Positions 5,460 to 7,604 of a stretch of DNA of 7,604 bases are shown here, piece after piece (position 1 is the stretch's first letter; the number at the start of each line of letters is the position of its first letter). Both the position numbers and the translations under genes were made by a program. The notes under the pieces are model-generated. The model had not been told where the DNA came from. It did no database searches and saw nothing but the letters and a program-made list of their open reading frames with translations. The DNA lies in NCBI GenBank assembly GCA_031275595.1, contig JAISOO010000098.1, positions 1-7,604 of the forward strand, read 5' to 3'. The stretch comes from Spirochaetaceae bacterium. GTDB lineage: Bacteria; Spirochaetota; Spirochaetia; Treponematales; Breznakiellaceae.

Positions 5460-5888
5460 TGAGAAAATTCCTTCTCCCGGATACAGACAAGGGAATTATT
5501 TGGCCCCTTGCCTGCCGCGTCCAGGCACGCTATTATTCACGCCCACGTAAATATGGGCGACTCCAATTCTCCGGAGGGAGAATGAGGGATGCAAAAAAAT
5601 TTATGGGAAATAAAAAAAAAGAAAGAAGAGAAACGCTGGATTACCAGTTCTAAACAAACCGACAGGCGCCTATAAGAACCGCCACATTGCAAAACACTCA
5701 AAGAAATTATTCCTATTCCCTAAAAGAATACCCCGGTTTTTGCCGGTCGTCAAGATATTATTTGGTTTTTTTGTATTTTTTATGGAAAAAGGGGCCTATT
5801 TCTTCAAAAAATTGTAACTTTTTACCAAATTAGGACATGACTCTCCCCGCCCTGAAGGGTGGGATATGCGACCCGACTTCGAATCACC
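5460..5888. other. Intergenic region without a convincing gene
   Basis: This is the leader side of the RRM gene and the downstream side of radA. It holds small hairpins: GCCCA/TGGGC near 5547-5564, and ATTCTCC/GGAGAAT near 5566-5583. The second overlaps a GGAGGG that precedes a 23-codon basic + frame (5582-5653), which I do not regard as a supported gene. From about 5690 to 5840 the sequence is AT-rich with T and A runs. No good terminator for radA is visible: the strongest hairpin lacks a T-tract, and a weak GTAA/TTAC stem followed by six T on the - strand is near 5807-5822. Confidence 0.5.
5846..5863 (+). repeat. GC-rich hairpin resembling an IS200/IS605-type end
   Basis: CCCGCCC (5846-5852), loop TGAA, GGGTGGG (5857-5863) forms a 7-bp stem. 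One pair is G-U as + strand RNA but A-C as - strand RNA, so the fold favours the + strand. GC-rich hairpins like this, followed by a short conserved tail, are typical of IS200/IS605-family ends. No transposase or TnpB frame is present, so at most this is a remnant or a solo end. Confidence 0.3.
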
Positions 5889-7277
5889 TTAGCTCGTTTT
5901 TTCGCTAAAAAGGGCCTTAACTGCGGATTTTAAATTGCCCACCGCCGCCATCTTCTCCTGTTCCGTCCCCGGGGGATCCCCCTCCGTTCCGGCCTCGGGC
6001 CCTTCCGGCAGGGGGCCGAGGAAGCCCGTAAATCCGAGGTTCCGGGCGGTTCTGAGCCTGCCGGAAAGCCGCCTGACCGGCCGTACCTCCCCGGCCAGGG
6101 AGAGTTCCCCCGCTATGGCGGTTCCCGCCGGCAGCGGGATGCCGGCCCGGGCGGAATAGAGGGCCATTCCCAGGGCAAGCTCCACCCCAACCTCGGCGAT
6201 TCTGATGCCCCCGGCCACGTTGATGTAGAGATCGTGATCCGAAAGCCGGATCCCCAGGTGCTTTTCCAGGGTAGCGGCTATCCGGGAGACCCGGGCGGAA
6301 TCGATCCGGTCCGAGAAAACCCGGCTCATGGCGCCTTTTGCAGGAACCGTTAGGGCCTGGATCTCCACCAGGAGGGTCCGGGACCCTTCCAGGACCGCCG
6401 CGGTGGCGATCCCCACGGGCAGTTCCCCCTCCCGGTGTATCAGGAAAAGCAGGGAAGGGTCCGCCACCATGGCAAGCCCCTTTTCTCCCATGGTGAATAT
6501 GCCTATTTCATCCACCGAGCCAAAGCGGTTTTTTGCGGCCCGGAGGAACCGGCTGTCCCCATCGTTCTGTTCAAAGTACAGCACCGTATCGACCATGTGT
6601 TCCAGGGTCTTGGGCCCCGATATAAGGCCGTCCTTTGTTACATGGGCCGCCAGGAAGAGGGCGGCATCGTGTTCTTTGACCCAGGAGATGAGTTCGTGGG
6701 AGCAGTATTTCATCTGGTTTACCGTACCCGGAACCAGGCCTACTTCGGCGGTATGCAGGGTCTGGACGGAATCCATCATGATGATCACCGGCCTTACCGC
6801 CTCAAGGATCGTCTGAATATCCTCCAGCCGGCCCGAACAGAAGAGTTCTATCCGATCCCCGGAAAGCCCTAAACGATCGGAGCGCATCTTGATCTGTCCC
6901 GGAGACTCCTCCCCGGAGATGTAGAGGATCCGGCCCTTGGTATCCGCCATAGCCGCGGCCTGGAGCAGCAGGGTGGATTTTCCGATGCCCGGCTCACCGC
7001 CTATCAGGATGGTGGACCGCTTCATGATGCCGCCCCCCAGCACCCGGTCCAGTTCGCCAATGCCGCTCCTGATCCGGTTCCCCTCCTGGGGGTCCACCGA
7101 GGACAGGGGCAGGGACTGGGGCAGCCCGCGCCGTCCGGCTCCGGCTTTGCCGGTCCCGGCTGCGGCGGTTTCGATAAGGGTGTTCCATTCGCCGCATTCG
7201 GGGCAGCGGCCCAGCCATTTGGGTTCCTCATGACCGCAGGCGGAACATTTAAAGATAAAAGTTCTCTGTTTTCTCAT
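5889..7277 (-). CDS. radA: DNA repair and recombination protein RadA
   Basis: This encodes a 462-residue protein close to the usual RadA length. It has an N-terminal C4 zinc finger (Cys11, Cys14, Cys25, Cys28), a RecA-like ATPase core with Walker A GGEPGIGKST (93-102) and a Walker B-like IIMMDS (165-170), the RadA-specific KNRFG motif (249-253), and a C-terminal Lon-protease-like domain (about 280-460, including GELSLAGEVRPVRR), which in RadA is structural and not proteolytic. RadA is a DnaB-like helicase that drives branch migration of recombination intermediates with RecA. A linker rich in Pro, Gly and Glu near 424-441 is a local insertion before the last helix. The ATG at 7277 has no Shine-Dalgarno and sits 7 nt after a TATACT -10 box, so the mRNA may be leaderless. 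The gene follows htpG on the same strand, separated by 83 bp. Confidence 0.97.
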   Translation of the reverse strand: MRKQRTFIFKCSACGHEEPKWLGRCPECGEWNTLIETAAAGTGKAGAGRRGLPQSLPLSSVDPQEGNRIRSGIGELDRVLGGGIMKRSTILIGGEPGIGKSTLLLQAAAMADTKGRILYISGEESPGQIKMRSDRLGLSGDRIELFCSGRLEDIQTILEAVRPVIIMMDSVQTLHTAEVGLVPGTVNQMKYCSHELISWVKEHDAALFLAAHVTKDGLISGPKTLEHMVDTVLYFEQNDGDSRFLRAAKNRFGSVDEIGIFTMGEKGLAMVADPSLLFLIHREGELPVGIATAAVLEGSRTLLVEIQALTVPAKGAMSRVFSDRIDSARVSRIAATLEKHLGIRLSDHDLYINVAGGIRIAEVGVELALGMALYSARAGIPLPAGTAIAGELSLAGEVRPVRRLSGRLRTARNLGFTGFLGPLPEGPEAGTEGDPPGTEQEKMAAVGNLKSAVKALFSEKTS

Positions 7278-7284
7278 TAGGGAC

Positions 7285-7313
7285 AGTATAGCACGGGCAA
7301 TATACTATTTCAC
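7285..7313 (-). promoter_or_regulatory. Promoter of radA
   Basis: On the - strand GTGAAA (7313-7308, four of six consensus bases) and TATACT (7290-7285, five of six) are 17 bp apart. The radA ATG starts at 7277, after a 7-nt gap. An inverted repeat, AGTATA (7285-7290) and TATACT (7301-7306), overlaps the -10 region and spacer. Confidence 0.6.
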
Positions 7314-7344
7314 CAGGAGGCGATTTAACCGCTTCACGAAATCC
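7305..7344. repeat. Duplicated 3' end of htpG, downstream copy
   Basis: This 40-bp segment matches 7361-7400 in direct orientation with only two adjacent differences (CA at 7311-7312 against TG at 7367-7368); 7313-7344 and 7369-7400 are identical over 32 bp. On the - strand it reproduces the last codons of htpG (DFVKRLNRLL, then VK instead of AK) plus the TAG stop. It has no start and is not a gene. Confidence 0.95.
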
Positions 7345-7357
7345 AACGGATTTCGTG
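7335..7357. repeat. Perfect 10-bp inverted repeat after htpG
   Basis: CACGAAATCC (7335-7344) and GGATTTCGTG (7348-7357) flank AAC. It would form a tight hairpin just after the htpG stop on the - strand, but no T-tract follows, so it is not a standard terminator. One arm is the end of the duplicated htpG segment and the other is an inverted copy of it. Confidence 0.85.
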
Positions 7358-7360
7358 CCC

Positions 7361-7604
7361 CTATTTTGCCAGGAGGCGATTTAACCGCTTCACGAAATCC
7401 GCAGGGTCCTTTATCTTAACCCCCTCCACGAGGAGCGCCTGATCCAGAAGCACCCCCGCCACATCGGCGATGTGGGCCTCGTCCCCGGTGTCTTTTAGGG
7501 CGGCCACAATGGGGTGTTCTCCGTTCACCTCCAGGATGGGCTTTATGTCGGGCATTTCGGTCTGACCCATGGCCTTGAGCATCTGGGCCATCTGCATGGT
7601 GGGG
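7361..7604 (-). CDS. htpG: HtpG (Hsp90) chaperone, C-terminal end only
   Basis: The gene enters from the right edge; about the last 80 codons are visible, ending at TAG 7363-7361. The reading PILEVNGEHPIVAAL, then LLDQALLVEGVKIKDPADFVKRLNRLL, is the characteristic HtpG/Hsp90 C-terminal dimerisation domain (family pattern 'lyDqAlLaeG...dP..F..r'). HtpG is an ATP-driven cytoplasmic chaperone of the heat-shock response. The ATP-binding and middle domains are outside the window, and the ATG at 7597 is internal, not the start. radA follows 83 bp downstream with its own promoter, inside and beside a duplicate of this gene's tail. Confidence 0.93.
   Translation of the reverse strand, partial: PTMQMAQMLKAMGQTEMPDIKPILEVNGEHPIVAALKDTGDEAHIADVAGVLLDQALLVEGVKIKDPADFVKRLNRLLAK

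Noticed and set aside
5582..5653. 23-codon basic peptide after GGAGGGAGA
   Set aside because: The spacing to the ATG is only 3 nt, no promoter is visible, and the composition is just A-rich codons. It could be real but is not supported.
7348..7400. CRISPR-like repeat at the htpG-radA gap
   Set aside because: There are only two direct copies, one of them being the coding end of htpG; this is a local duplication and not an array.

Overview
The window looks like a piece of a moderately GC-rich spirochaete chromosome, most likely a Treponema of the termite-gut type. This is inferred from the gene set (phosphofructokinase, a small bacterial RRM protein, RadA, HtpG, lipoprotein) and from the mix of GC-rich housekeeping genes with AT-rich accessory patches. 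Species identity cannot be fixed from the sequence alone.

Left part (1-2725, all + strand, accessory in character): a small XRE-type repressor (89-430) preceded by three half-sites spaced exactly 25 bp apart; a geneless GC-rich stretch; a lipoprotein related to M1 aminopeptidases but without the zinc site (612-2048), whose signal-peptide coding region carries a 140-bp triple-hairpin insertion; then an AT-rich vapBC toxin-antitoxin pair (2118-2725). The antitoxin is intact with a consensus promoter and operator, and the toxin is interrupted by one in-frame TAA.

Middle part: a secreted NlpC/P60-like cysteine hydrolase on the - strand (2720-3811). It meets vapC tail to tail at a shared TTATAA and appears to use an AUA start codon. 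It is divergent from a 6-phosphofructokinase gene on the + strand (3884-4972) with overlapping promoter elements. A bidirectional terminator (5012-5049) separates the kinase from a convergent small RNA-binding protein (RRM) gene (5166-5459, - strand).

Right part: a roughly 430-bp region without a convincing gene, holding AT-rich sequence and an IS-end-like hairpin, then radA (5889-7277, - strand) and the 3' end of htpG (7361-7604, - strand, entering from the right). The last 40 bp of htpG are duplicated just downstream of its stop, and the radA -35 box lies in that duplicate. The radA and vapB start codons both sit exactly 7 nt after their -10 boxes, which points to leaderless mRNAs.

Functionally this is not one pathway. 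It is a housekeeping backbone (glycolysis, recombination/repair, chaperone, RNA binding, envelope hydrolase) with accessory insertions (repressor, degenerate peptidase lipoprotein, vapBC, MITE-like element). I see no multi-gene novel defence or biosynthetic system. The most unusual items are the in-frame signal-peptide insertion, the AUA start, and the duplicated htpG tail that supplies a promoter.
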